NCBI GenBank assembly: GCA_030044695.1
Contig: JASIDM010000157.1
Location: 1 to 5,859 of the forward strand
Direction of reading: 5' to 3'
DNA: 5,859 nt
From: Thermoplasmata archaeon
GTDB taxonomy: Archaea > Thermoplasmatota > Thermoplasmata > Lutacidiplasmatales > UBA184
Part shown: in pieces, positions 1-5,295 of the stretch
Layout of the letters: every line of letters starts with the position of its first letter
Position numbering within the stretch: the stretch's first letter is position 1
The notes under the pieces: generated by a model
The model's input: the letters and a program-made list of their open reading frames with translations, nothing else
Databases searched by the model: none
What the model was told of the DNA's origin: nothing
Program-made: the position numbers and the translations under genes

Positions 1-326
1 CAGAGCGTGGGGACCGTCGGGATCCCCCGCCGCGCGAGGTCGCGCAGGTAGCCCTTGTGCGAGTTCCACCGCACGGTCGTCCGGTCGTTGAGCAGCCGGA
101 GCTCCTTCGGGAGGCCGTCGACCCAGCGGAGGAACTCCGGGTAGTGCCGATGATAGTCCCACGTCGAGCGAACGACGACGAGCGAGAACGACGACCAGTC
201 GACGCCGGGGTCGTTCCAGACGACCGGGCGGGCGTCGATCCCACGCCGGACCAGCGCCGCCTGCAGCAGCTGGTCGTCCGACCAGAGCTCGGGGAACTTC
301 TCCGAGGTCGCCAGCCCGACCTTCAC
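1..326 (-). CDS. ATP-grasp domain protein, DcsG-like (N-terminal part, runs off left edge)
   Basis: The frame is open from a GTG start at 324-326 to the left edge, giving 108 residues beginning VKVGLATSEKFPEL. The start is supported by GGGAG (plus-strand CTCCC, 334-338) seven bases upstream. The visible part resembles the pre-ATP-grasp and early ATP-grasp region of stand-alone ligases related to DcsG of D-cycloserine synthesis: alternating hydrophobic strands, a VVWNDPGVDW stretch (residues 36-44), RSTWDYH (53-59), and WNSHKGYL (87-94), whose lysine is a plausible nucleotide-contacting residue. Such enzymes join a carboxylate to an amine using ATP through an acyl-phosphate. The substrate cannot be named, and the metal- and ATP-binding C-terminal half lies outside the window. 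It is 97 bp downstream of the CorA fusion on the same strand, so it could be co-transcribed. The family is recognised from memory of sequence patterns; the exact role is unknown. Confidence 0.8.
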   Translation of the reverse strand, partial: MKVGLATSEKFPELWSDDQLLQAALVRRGIDARPVVWNDPGVDWSSFSLVVVRSTWDYHRHYPEFLRWVDGLPKELRLLNDRTTVRWNSHKGYLRDLARRGIPTVPTL

Positions 327-333
327 CGTACCG

Positions 334-338
334 CTCCC
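334..338 (-). promoter_or_regulatory. Ribosome binding site of the ATP-grasp gene
   Basis: GGGAG on the minus strand lies seven bases before the GTG at 324-326. It decides that start, since no in-frame ATG is available nearby. Confidence 0.6.
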
Positions 339-393
339 GCCTTGAGGTCCAGCCCTGAACTCGCGGAAACACGGCGGCGCGGTCGGACCTCCC

Positions 394-417
394 ACGGCCC
401 CACGACCCCGAGGCCGT
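394..417 (-). other. Small hairpin just after the CorA-fusion stop codon
   Basis: ACGGCC (394-399) and GGCCGT (412-417) form a 6-bp GC-rich stem with a 12-base loop, starting seven bases past the stop codon at 424-426. No T-run follows in the direction of transcription, so this is not a standard intrinsic terminator. It may be chance in such GC-rich DNA or a weak 3'-end structure. Confidence 0.2.
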
Positions 418-423
418 CCGCGC

Positions 424-1917
424 TCAGGCCCGCAGCCATCCGAGCTTGAGGAACACGTACGTGGTGAAGACCATGCCGAAGACGATCACGAGGGAGACCT
501 GCCAGAAGACGAAGTCGTACGGCCCGTCGATCCCCAGCACGCTGCCGAGGGTCGCGGGGATGAGCGTGACCGCCGTGATCACCGCGAGGACCTTCAGGAT
601 CCGGTTCGTGTCGTACGACGACTGGTTGACGTAGACGTCGACGATCGTTCCGACGCTCTCGGTCGCCTCCGAGGCGAGGTCGGCCAGGTAGCTCGCCTCG
701 TCGGCGAGCGCCTCGAACCGCTCCTGCACGGCGGCCGCCTCCTCCTCCAGGGCGATCCGTCCGGAGGCGAACCGGCCGAGCAGCTCGCGGAAGTGGCCGA
801 GGTTCGAGGCGACCCGCGAGATCGCCTTCTGGAGCTCGTAGACCCGCGGCAGGAAGTCCTTCGGCAGGCGGGAGCGCGGCGTGCGCCCGACCTGGGTGAC
901 CTCGAGGGCGACCTCCGAGAGCAGCTCCCGGTAGTCCTCCAGCGTCGCCTGGAGGAGCCCCTCGACGACGCGCCCGCGGAACGTCGTCCCGGACGGAGCC
1001 GGGCCGCGCAGCGCCTCGGCGACCCTCTCGAACGGGTCGAGCCCCTCGGGCGTGACCGAGATCACCTTGGGGCCGTGGAGGATCACCACGGCCCCGCGCC
1101 GCGCGATCGTGTAGAACTCCCGGGTGGTCGTCGGGTAGCGGGCCTCGCCGGATTGGAGGTAGAGGAACACCGTGTCCTCCAGCCGCCCCACGTGGGGCCA
1201 GAGGTCGTCCAGCTGCCCGGCACGGAAGTGCTGGGCCGGGACCCCCAGCGCGGCGCTCAGCCGGGCCAGGGCGGCGTCGTGGAACCGCGAGAGGTCGATC
1301 CACTCCGGCTCGGGAGTGGCGAGGTGCTGCTCGAGCTCCGGCCAGGTCAGGCGACGAGGAGCGTCGAGATGGCTCGGGTCGAGCTGCCGGAGGATCTCCT
1401 CCGGCGCAGGGGGCGGCGGCGGAGCCTCCGTCTCGGAGCTGCTGCGGGCCGAGGCCGCCCGGCCCGTGACGGCGAACGCCCGCGGGAGCCGCAGGAGCCG
1501 CAGCAGCAGGATCGCCGAGGCGCTGCCGTGGAGGCCGAGCAGGGGAAGGTACGAGGCCGCGGAGAGGACGATGACCGCGAGGTCGAGAAGGTGCCACGGG
1601 GACCGGACGAACGCCCTTCGGTCGACGGCGAGGTAGAGCTTCGAGAAGTACTCCACCACGAAGATGAGGATGATCGTGAGGTCGCCGGCCTCGAGCGCCC
1701 CCGAGATCGTCGTGCTGAAGTGGACGAAGAACGGCAGGACGATGATCGGCACCAGGAGGATCGAGATCGCCCCCATGAAGCCGTCCGAGAGCACCGCGTC
1801 GACGGCGGCCCGGGCGTCCCGGTGCGGGTCGTCGTCGTGGACGAAGATCGACCGCGGCAGGGACGAGGCACGGGAGGTCGGGCTCGCCGACGGTCCCTCG
1901 CGCGGGTCGGACGGCAT
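424..1917 (-). CDS. Voltage-sensor-like domain fused to CorA-type divalent cation transporter
   Basis: The 497-residue protein has two modules. Residues about 48-68, 80-98, 109-127 and 133-150 are four hydrophobic helices arranged like S1-S4 of a voltage sensor: S2 carries VVEYFSKLY with acidic E89, S3 carries HLLDLAV with D112, and S4 carries arginines at every third position (R140, R143, R146). No S5-pore-S6 and no potassium filter follow. A proline-rich linker (about 161-172) leads into a CorA cytoplasmic domain: PEWIDL at 204-209, an alpha-rich region to about 430, then YVNQSSYDTNRILKVL and TM1 about 438-462, a very short loop, and TM2 about 468-492 ending FLKLGWLR. CorA proteins form pentameric Mg2+/Co2+ channels, about 320-370 residues long. 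The canonical GMN after TM1 reads G462-I463-D464 here, so Mg2+ transport is uncertain. Four N-terminal helices keep the CorA domain cytoplasmic, as it must be. The ATG at 1915-1917 has no clear Shine-Dalgarno site; no better in-frame start was seen upstream. Codon usage is uniform across the join. Confidence 0.88.
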   Translation of the reverse strand: MPSDPREGPSASPTSRASSLPRSIFVHDDDPHRDARAAVDAVLSDGFMGAISILLVPIIVLPFFVHFSTTISGALEAGDLTIILIFVVEYFSKLYLAVDRRAFVRSPWHLLDLAVIVLSAASYLPLLGLHGSASAILLLRLLRLPRAFAVTGRAASARSSSETEAPPPPPAPEEILRQLDPSHLDAPRRLTWPELEQHLATPEPEWIDLSRFHDAALARLSAALGVPAQHFRAGQLDDLWPHVGRLEDTVFLYLQSGEARYPTTTREFYTIARRGAVVILHGPKVISVTPEGLDPFERVAEALRGPAPSGTTFRGRVVEGLLQATLEDYRELLSEVALEVTQVGRTPRSRLPKDFLPRVYELQKAISRVASNLGHFRELLGRFASGRIALEEEAAAVQERFEALADEASYLADLASEATESVGTIVDVYVNQSSYDTNRILKVLAVITAVTLIPATLGSVLGIDGPYDFVFWQVSLVIVFGMVFTTYVFLKLGWLRA

Positions 1918-2058
1918 GCTAGGGCCGCGGGGCGGAGCCGTCGCGCACGGCCGCCCGAACCGCCTCGGCTCAAATCGTTGCGTCCCGCGGGGCGCGGCCG
2001 CCGCGACGCCCCCGGGGTCCGGGAGCGACGCCTATCCGCCCGCGGGACGTGGACCGGC
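1918..2058. promoter_or_regulatory. Divergent intergenic region with promoters for the CorA fusion and the 127-residue gene
   Basis: These 141 bp separate two divergent start codons, so at least one promoter must lie here or start inside it. The region is almost pure G/C, with only two A/T pockets: CAAATCGTT (1971-1979), about 55-62 bases before the CorA-fusion ATG, and CTATC (2032-2036), about 25 bases before the plus-strand ATG. The second spacing would suit a leaderless transcript from an archaeal-type TATA element, but the match is weak. No convincing bacterial -35/-10 pair was found. Confidence 0.5.
1981..2049. repeat. 11-bp inverted repeat in the divergent intergenic region
   Basis: CGTCCCGCGGG (1981-1991) is matched exactly by its reverse complement CCCGCGGGACG (2039-2049), with 47 bp between. 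Each arm contains the self-palindrome CCCGCGGG, so the pair also reads as two copies of one 8-bp site. The second arm ends nine bases before the ATG at 2059. Between the arms are a GCGGCCGC palindrome (1994-2001) and an 8-bp direct repeat GCGACGCC (2003-2010 and 2025-2032). An operator for a dimeric regulator is possible; base composition alone may explain it. Confidence 0.4.
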
Positions 2059-2442
2059 ATGCGCCGGGGCGTCGCCGTCGACCTCGGGCTGCGCCCGGGG
2101 CTCCCGGACGAGGGGTTCGTCGCCGAGGCGATCGGGAACCTCGCCGCCTTCGAGCTCGGCCGGCAGCGGAACGAGCGGCTCGACTGGCAGGTCGTTCGGG
2201 TCGAGCTCGGCCGCGGCCACCACCACTTCCGCCTGATCGTGCGCCATCCGGAACGGGCGCTCGACCTCGGTTTCGGGCGCGAGCTCGGCGCCGTCCTGCG
2301 GTCCCTGTCCGACGAGTCCGTGGACGAGCTGCGGCGACGGTTCGAGGCGGCGCGGCGCGCGGGCCTGCGGCCCGTCCCCCTCCGCCACGTGCGCGAGGCG
2401 GTCGACTTCTGGCGGGACGACTTCTGGAACTGGCTCGGCTAA
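2059..2442 (+). CDS. Hypothetical protein, 127 residues
   Basis: I do not recognise this family. The frame runs from ATG 2059 to TAA 2440-2442, and third codon positions are almost all G or C, as in the sure genes, which makes it a real gene. The protein starts MRRGVAVDLG and appears to be a soluble alpha/beta protein: a strand-like segment WQVVRVELGRGHHHFRLIV (43-61, including three histidines at 54-56), a helical stretch from about 72 to 101 rich in Arg and Glu, and an aromatic C-terminus FWRDDFWNWLG. There is no signal peptide, membrane segment or zinc-finger pattern. It is the only plus-strand gene, divergent from the CorA fusion and convergent with the exporter operon, whose permease gene ends only seven bases away. 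The frame stays open far upstream (to about 793), but that part is antisense to the CorA fusion and is not used here. A weak GTGG precedes the ATG; a leaderless start is possible. Confidence 0.7.
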   Translation: MRRGVAVDLGLRPGLPDEGFVAEAIGNLAAFELGRQRNERLDWQVVRVELGRGHHHFRLIVRHPERALDLGFGRELGAVLRSLSDESVDELRRRFEAARRAGLRPVPLRHVREAVDFWRDDFWNWLG

Positions 2443-2449
2443 CGGGTCG

Positions 2450-3286
2450 TCACTGCGCCATGCGCGGGTACAGTCCCGCGCACAGCAGGATCAGCCCGAG
2501 GGTGACGCCGAGGAGCACCGTGAGGTCGACCCAAAGCGGGAACAGCACCGTCCCCTGGGGGGTCGTCAGGTTGCGCAGGGCGTCGACGAGGTAGGTGAGC
2601 GGGTTGGCGTAGGCGAACGGCCGGAGCCACCGGGGCATGATCGTGATCGGGTAGATCGCGTTGCTCGCGAAGAACAGCGGCATGGTGAGGAGCTGGCCGA
2701 TCCCGAGGAACCGCTCCTGGGTCCGGACGAGGCTCGCGATCACCATGGAGAGCGTGGAGAACAGCGCCGAGCCGAGGATCACGGCGACGATCACGCCGGC
2801 GACGCTCGGCACGGTGATCCGCAGGTGGACCGACAGCGCTGTGGCGAGGAGCAGGACGACGACCGCCTGGGAGAGCCCCCGCAGGCTCGCCGAGAGCGCC
2901 CGACCCCCGACCAGGATCGCCCGGCGCGCCGGGCTGACGAGGAACTTGATGATGATCCCGAGCTCCCGCTCCCGGATCGACGCGATCCCGTAGAAGATGG
3001 CGATGAACAGCACGCTCTGGGCGAGGATCCCCGGGGTCAGGAACTGCAGGTAGGTGAGCGCCCCGGTCGGGATGGCGTGGATCGCCGTGAAGGCGCTCCC
3101 GAAGACGACGAGCCACAGCGCCGGTTGGATCGCCCGCAGCAGGAGCTCGGTGGGATCGTGCCGGAGCTTGCGGGCCTCGTAGCCGACGATCGTCGCGACC
3201 TGCCCGACGACCTCCGCGATCTCCCCGGACCCCGTCCGGGCGAGCGGCGCCACGAGCCGGCTCTCACTCGAGGCGGGCGGCGACAC
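2450..3286 (-). CDS. ABC-2 type exporter permease, DrrB-like
   Basis: This 278-residue integral membrane protein is the channel-forming partner of the ATPase encoded just upstream; together they would export a lipid, drug or polysaccharide-type substrate. About six hydrophobic segments are visible (near 52-68, 86-104, 138-156, 161-186, 198-216, 254-272), the usual number and length for the ABC-2 family. Family hallmarks are the charged loop IRERELGIIIKFLVSP (104-119), a coupling-helix-like region, and NPLTYLVDALR (228-238) before the last segment, as in DrrB. The GTG start at 3284-3286 has GGAGG seven bases upstream and overlaps the end of the ATPase gene by 23 bp, typical of translational coupling. 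The gene ends seven bases from the convergent plus-strand gene, leaving no room for a separate terminator. The substrate cannot be inferred. Confidence 0.92.
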   Translation of the reverse strand: MSPPASSESRLVAPLARTGSGEIAEVVGQVATIVGYEARKLRHDPTELLLRAIQPALWLVVFGSAFTAIHAIPTGALTYLQFLTPGILAQSVLFIAIFYGIASIRERELGIIIKFLVSPARRAILVGGRALSASLRGLSQAVVVLLLATALSVHLRITVPSVAGVIVAVILGSALFSTLSMVIASLVRTQERFLGIGQLLTMPLFFASNAIYPITIMPRWLRPFAYANPLTYLVDALRNLTTPQGTVLFPLWVDLTVLLGVTLGLILLCAGLYPRMAQ

Positions 3287-4118
3287 GCCGCGTCCTCCCG
3301 GCCTCGCGGTAGGCCCCGCTCAGCTCGACCTCCTCGCCGGCGTAGCGCCGGAAGACGTCCTGCAGCGTCGCGCCCGGCTGTCCGAGCCCGGCCTTCAGCT
3401 CGGCCGGCGAGCCGACGGCGACGAACTTTCCCTGGTGCATGACGCCGACCCGCTCGCAGAGGCGGTCGGCCTCCTCCATGTAGTGGGTGGTCAGCACGAT
3501 CGCCGTCCCGAACCGCCGCTTGAGCAGGTCGATCTGCTCCCAGACCGCCTCGCGGGCGACCGGGTCGAGCCCGACCGTCGGCTCGTCCAGGAACAGCACC
3601 TCGGGCCGGTGCAGCAGCGCGGAGGCGATCTCCAGACGGCGGATCATCCCGCCGGAGTAGTTGCGCACGAGCTCGTCGCCGAAGGCGGCGAGGCCGAGCA
3701 GCTCGAGGGCCTCGCGGATCCGGGGCCCGCGCTCCGCGCGCGGGATCCCGTAGAGGCCGCCGACGACCCAGAGGTTCTCGTAGCCGGTCACCTGGGCGTC
3801 GGCCGAGATCAGCTGCGGGACGTAGCCGATCCGTCGGCGCACCTCGCCCGGCTCCTTCGCGATGTCGTACCCCGCGACCCGGGCGTGGCCGTCGCTGGGG
3901 TGGAGCAGCGTCGTGAGCATCTTGATCGTCGTGGTCTTGCCGGCGCCGTTCGGGCCGATCAGGCCGAAGACCTGGTCCCGGGGGACCGCGAACGTCAGCC
4001 GGTCCACCGCGGTGAGGTCGCCGAAGGTGCGGGTGAGCTCCTCGGCAACGACGACCGGGGCAGCCGATGAAGCGACCAACGCCGTGTAAGACCGCGGAGT
4101 TTCAAGACCCTGTCGCAC
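3264..4118 (-). CDS. ABC transporter ATP-binding protein, DrrA-like
   Basis: The nucleotide-binding subunit of the exporter hydrolyses ATP at the inner face of the membrane to power the permease encoded next to it. From the GTG at 4116-4118 it has 284 residues: Walker A GPNGAGKT (55-62), Q-loop Q102, signature YSGGM (154-158), Walker B LFLDE (175-179), D-loop GLDP (183-186) and switch H212 in LTTHYMEEAD. The TTHYMEEAD and GSPAELK stretches and the C-terminal tail ending LQDVFRRYAGEE are typical of the DrrA/CcmA-type exporter group. The start is uncertain. GTG 4118 has GGAG eight bases upstream, but codons between it and TTG 4077-4079 are unusually A/T-ending for this genome. Starting at the TTG would give 271 residues and a more usual short leader before the domain. 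The frame stays open to 4268 into the neighbouring gene, which I reject as a start. Confidence 0.93.
   Translation of the reverse strand: MRQGLETPRSYTALVASSAAPVVVAEELTRTFGDLTAVDRLTFAVPRDQVFGLIGPNGAGKTTTIKMLTTLLHPSDGHARVAGYDIAKEPGEVRRRIGYVPQLISADAQVTGYENLWVVGGLYGIPRAERGPRIREALELLGLAAFGDELVRNYSGGMIRRLEIASALLHRPEVLFLDEPTVGLDPVAREAVWEQIDLLKRRFGTAIVLTTHYMEEADRLCERVGVMHQGKFVAVGSPAELKAGLGQPGATLQDVFRRYAGEEVELSGAYREAGRTRRVAARLE
3294..3298 (-). promoter_or_regulatory. Ribosome binding site of the permease gene, inside the ATPase gene
   Basis: GGAGG on the minus strand sits seven bases before the permease GTG, within the final codons of the ATPase gene. It fixes the permease start and supports coupled translation of the pair. 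Confidence 0.8.
4088..4109 (-). promoter_or_regulatory. A/T-richer pocket with a GGTCTT direct repeat, possible exporter promoter
   Basis: Read on the minus strand, two GGTCTT copies (plus-strand AAGACC at 4104-4109 and 4088-4093) lie 16 bp apart around TTGAAACT, in one of the few A/T-richer stretches of the window. It lies 9-30 bases upstream of the alternative TTG start at 4077-4079. If that TTG is the true start, this pocket is well placed to be a promoter; if GTG 4118 is used, it is coding. Confidence 0.3.
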
Positions 4119-4200
4119 GAGCGAGGCTCCGATCGTTCGCCCCGAGCGTCGGCCGGCGGCAGGGAGCGGGCGGCTGCCACGGAACGTCAGGCGACCCGAC
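4119..4200 (-). other. Intergenic spacer between the sugar reductase and exporter genes
   Basis: These 82 bp separate the reductase stop from the exporter ATPase GTG. They contain GGAG (plus-strand CTCC, 4127-4130) placed eight bases before the GTG, and a short GGCAG/CTGCC inverted pair without a following T-run. No clear terminator or promoter is visible, so read-through from the reductase gene into the exporter operon is possible. Confidence 0.4.
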
Positions 4201-5169
4201 TCACCGCGACGGGGCCCGGCGCCCGTCGGCCGCGCCCTCGGCGCGCCAGAACTCGAGCGCCTCGGCAACGGTCGTCTCGAACGGGATCTTCGGATGGTGG
4301 CCGAGCGCTCGCAGCCGACGGACGTCCGCGACGTTGTCGGACTCGTCGGTCGGCCGCAACAGCTCGGGGTCGACCTCCACCGTGAGCGGCACCTTCGCCA
4401 GGGCCACGAGACGGTCGACGATCCCGCGGACCGAGTAGCTCTCGCCCGCCCCGACGTTCACGGGCTGCTCGATCGTCCCGGCCTCGAAGACCGTCCACAG
4501 CGCCGGGACCGCGTCGCGAACGTCCTGGACGTCCCTCCGGGCCCCGAGGTTCCCGACCTTGAGCTTCGCCGGGACCCCGGCGCGCTCGAGCCGGGCGACC
4601 TGCTGGGCGAAGTCGTTGAGCGCGTCGCCGGCCTTCCCGGGTCCGGTGGTCCCGAACAGCCGGGCCCGGACGATCCTCAGCCCAAAGTTCAAGGCGTACT
4701 GGTAGGAGATCTTCTCCTGGCACGCTTTCGAGACCCCGTACGGGTTCGTCGCCCACAGCGGCGCGTCCTCGTTGATCGGTAGGTGAGCGGGGATCCCGTA
4801 AGCGGCCGCCGACGCGGCCAGGAGGATCCCCCGGGACGGAGGATGCTCCCGCAGCGCCTCGTAGAGCCGGATCGTCCCGAGGACGTTGGACTCGAAGGTG
4901 TCGACGGGGTCGGCCCACGCGCGCTTCGCGTACGCCTGCGCGCCGAGGTGGAAGACCGCCTCCGGCCGGACCTCCTGGACCAGGCTCGCCGCCTCCTGCC
5001 CGTCACGAAGGTCGAGGTGGACCCAGCGGATCCCGCCGTCCGTGGGGATGCGGGAGGCCAGCTCCCTCTCAGTGAGGAACGTCCCGACGACCTCGTGGCC
5101 GGCGGCCCGGGCGTAGCTCGCGAGGTACCGGCCTATGAACCCGGAAGCGCCGGTGATCAGGATCTTCAT
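4201..5169 (-). CDS. NAD(P)-dependent sugar-nucleotide reductase/epimerase, RMD-like extended SDR
   Basis: This 322-residue cytoplasmic enzyme has the complete extended short-chain dehydrogenase layout: Rossmann motif GASGFIG (7-13), a DLRD stretch near 53-56 that contacts the cofactor, HLGAQAY (74-80), catalytic Ser S120 in AASAAAYG, and the YxxxK pair Y144/K148 in NPYGVSK. The second half matches GDP-6-deoxy-4-keto-D-mannose reductase (makes GDP-D-rhamnose) best: RARLFGTTGPGKAGD (168-182), VGNLGARRDVQDVRDA (205-220), VNVGAGESYSVRGIVDRL (237-254), and RPTDESDN (272-279) followed by a LGHHPKIPFE region. GDP-mannose 4,6-dehydratase, its usual partner and a close paralogue, is not in the window, so the exact substrate is inferred. 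Other GDP- or dTDP-sugar epimerases of this superfamily remain possible. The ATG at 5167-5169 starts exactly at the Rossmann strand (MKILITG). The only GGAG is 12 bases upstream, which is long. Confidence 0.9.
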   Translation of the reverse strand: MKILITGASGFIGRYLASYARAAGHEVVGTFLTERELASRIPTDGGIRWVHLDLRDGQEAASLVQEVRPEAVFHLGAQAYAKRAWADPVDTFESNVLGTIRLYEALREHPPSRGILLAASAAAYGIPAHLPINEDAPLWATNPYGVSKACQEKISYQYALNFGLRIVRARLFGTTGPGKAGDALNDFAQQVARLERAGVPAKLKVGNLGARRDVQDVRDAVPALWTVFEAGTIEQPVNVGAGESYSVRGIVDRLVALAKVPLTVEVDPELLRPTDESDNVADVRRLRALGHHPKIPFETTVAEALEFWRAEGAADGRRAPSR

Positions 5170-5295
5170 CGTCCGCGGGAGCTCCGGAGCCGCACCGTGG
5201 GGCGACGGCGCATCGCCGAGCGCCGGCCGAAGATAACGGCAGGGGCCCGTAGCCGCGCGGGATAACTCCGCGGGCGCGACATCGGCCGCCGCGGC
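5170..5295 (-). promoter_or_regulatory. Intergenic region upstream of the RMD-like gene with paired GTTATC boxes
   Basis: This 126-bp gap between the AbiEii-type gene and the reductase start holds two identical minus-strand GTTATC boxes (plus-strand GATAAC at 5261-5266 and 5232-5237), 29 bp apart. They are the only A/T-rich points in the gap. The nearer one is about 63 bases before the ATG. They may be promoter elements or a repeated regulator site; neither has a convincing partner -35 box or a full archaeal TATA consensus. Confidence 0.35.

Noticed and set aside
323..1597. Minus-strand open frame of 424 residues overlapping the CorA fusion in another frame
   Set aside because: Arg/Pro/Gly/Ala-rich shadow translation without domains; the CorA frame explains the same DNA with clear motifs.
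793..2058. Very long plus-strand open frame upstream of and in frame with the 127-residue gene
   Set aside because: It is antisense to the CorA fusion; its translation is a low-complexity mix of Arg, Gly, Glu and Asp with no domain. It stays open only because stop codons are rare at this GC content. Only the part from 2059 is kept as a gene.
2032..2388. Minus-strand open frame of 118 residues opposite the hypothetical gene
   Set aside because: It has few aromatic residues and no hydrophobic core pattern, whereas the plus-strand frame has G/C-ending codons and a plausible fold with aromatic C-terminus.
3435..4070. Plus-strand open frame of 211 residues opposite the ABC ATPase
   Set aside because: Antisense shadow of the ATPase; Asp/Arg/Val/Gly-rich with no recognisable motif.
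4119..4200. GGCAG/CTGCC pair as a terminator after the reductase gene
   Set aside because: The stem is only 5 bp with an 11-base loop and no T-run follows, so it is not supported above chance in GC-rich DNA.
4119..4268. N-terminal extension of the ATPase into the reductase gene
   Set aside because: The extra 50 residues are Arg/Ser/Gly-rich, overlap the end of the reductase by 68 bp, and lie before a better start with a Shine-Dalgarno site.
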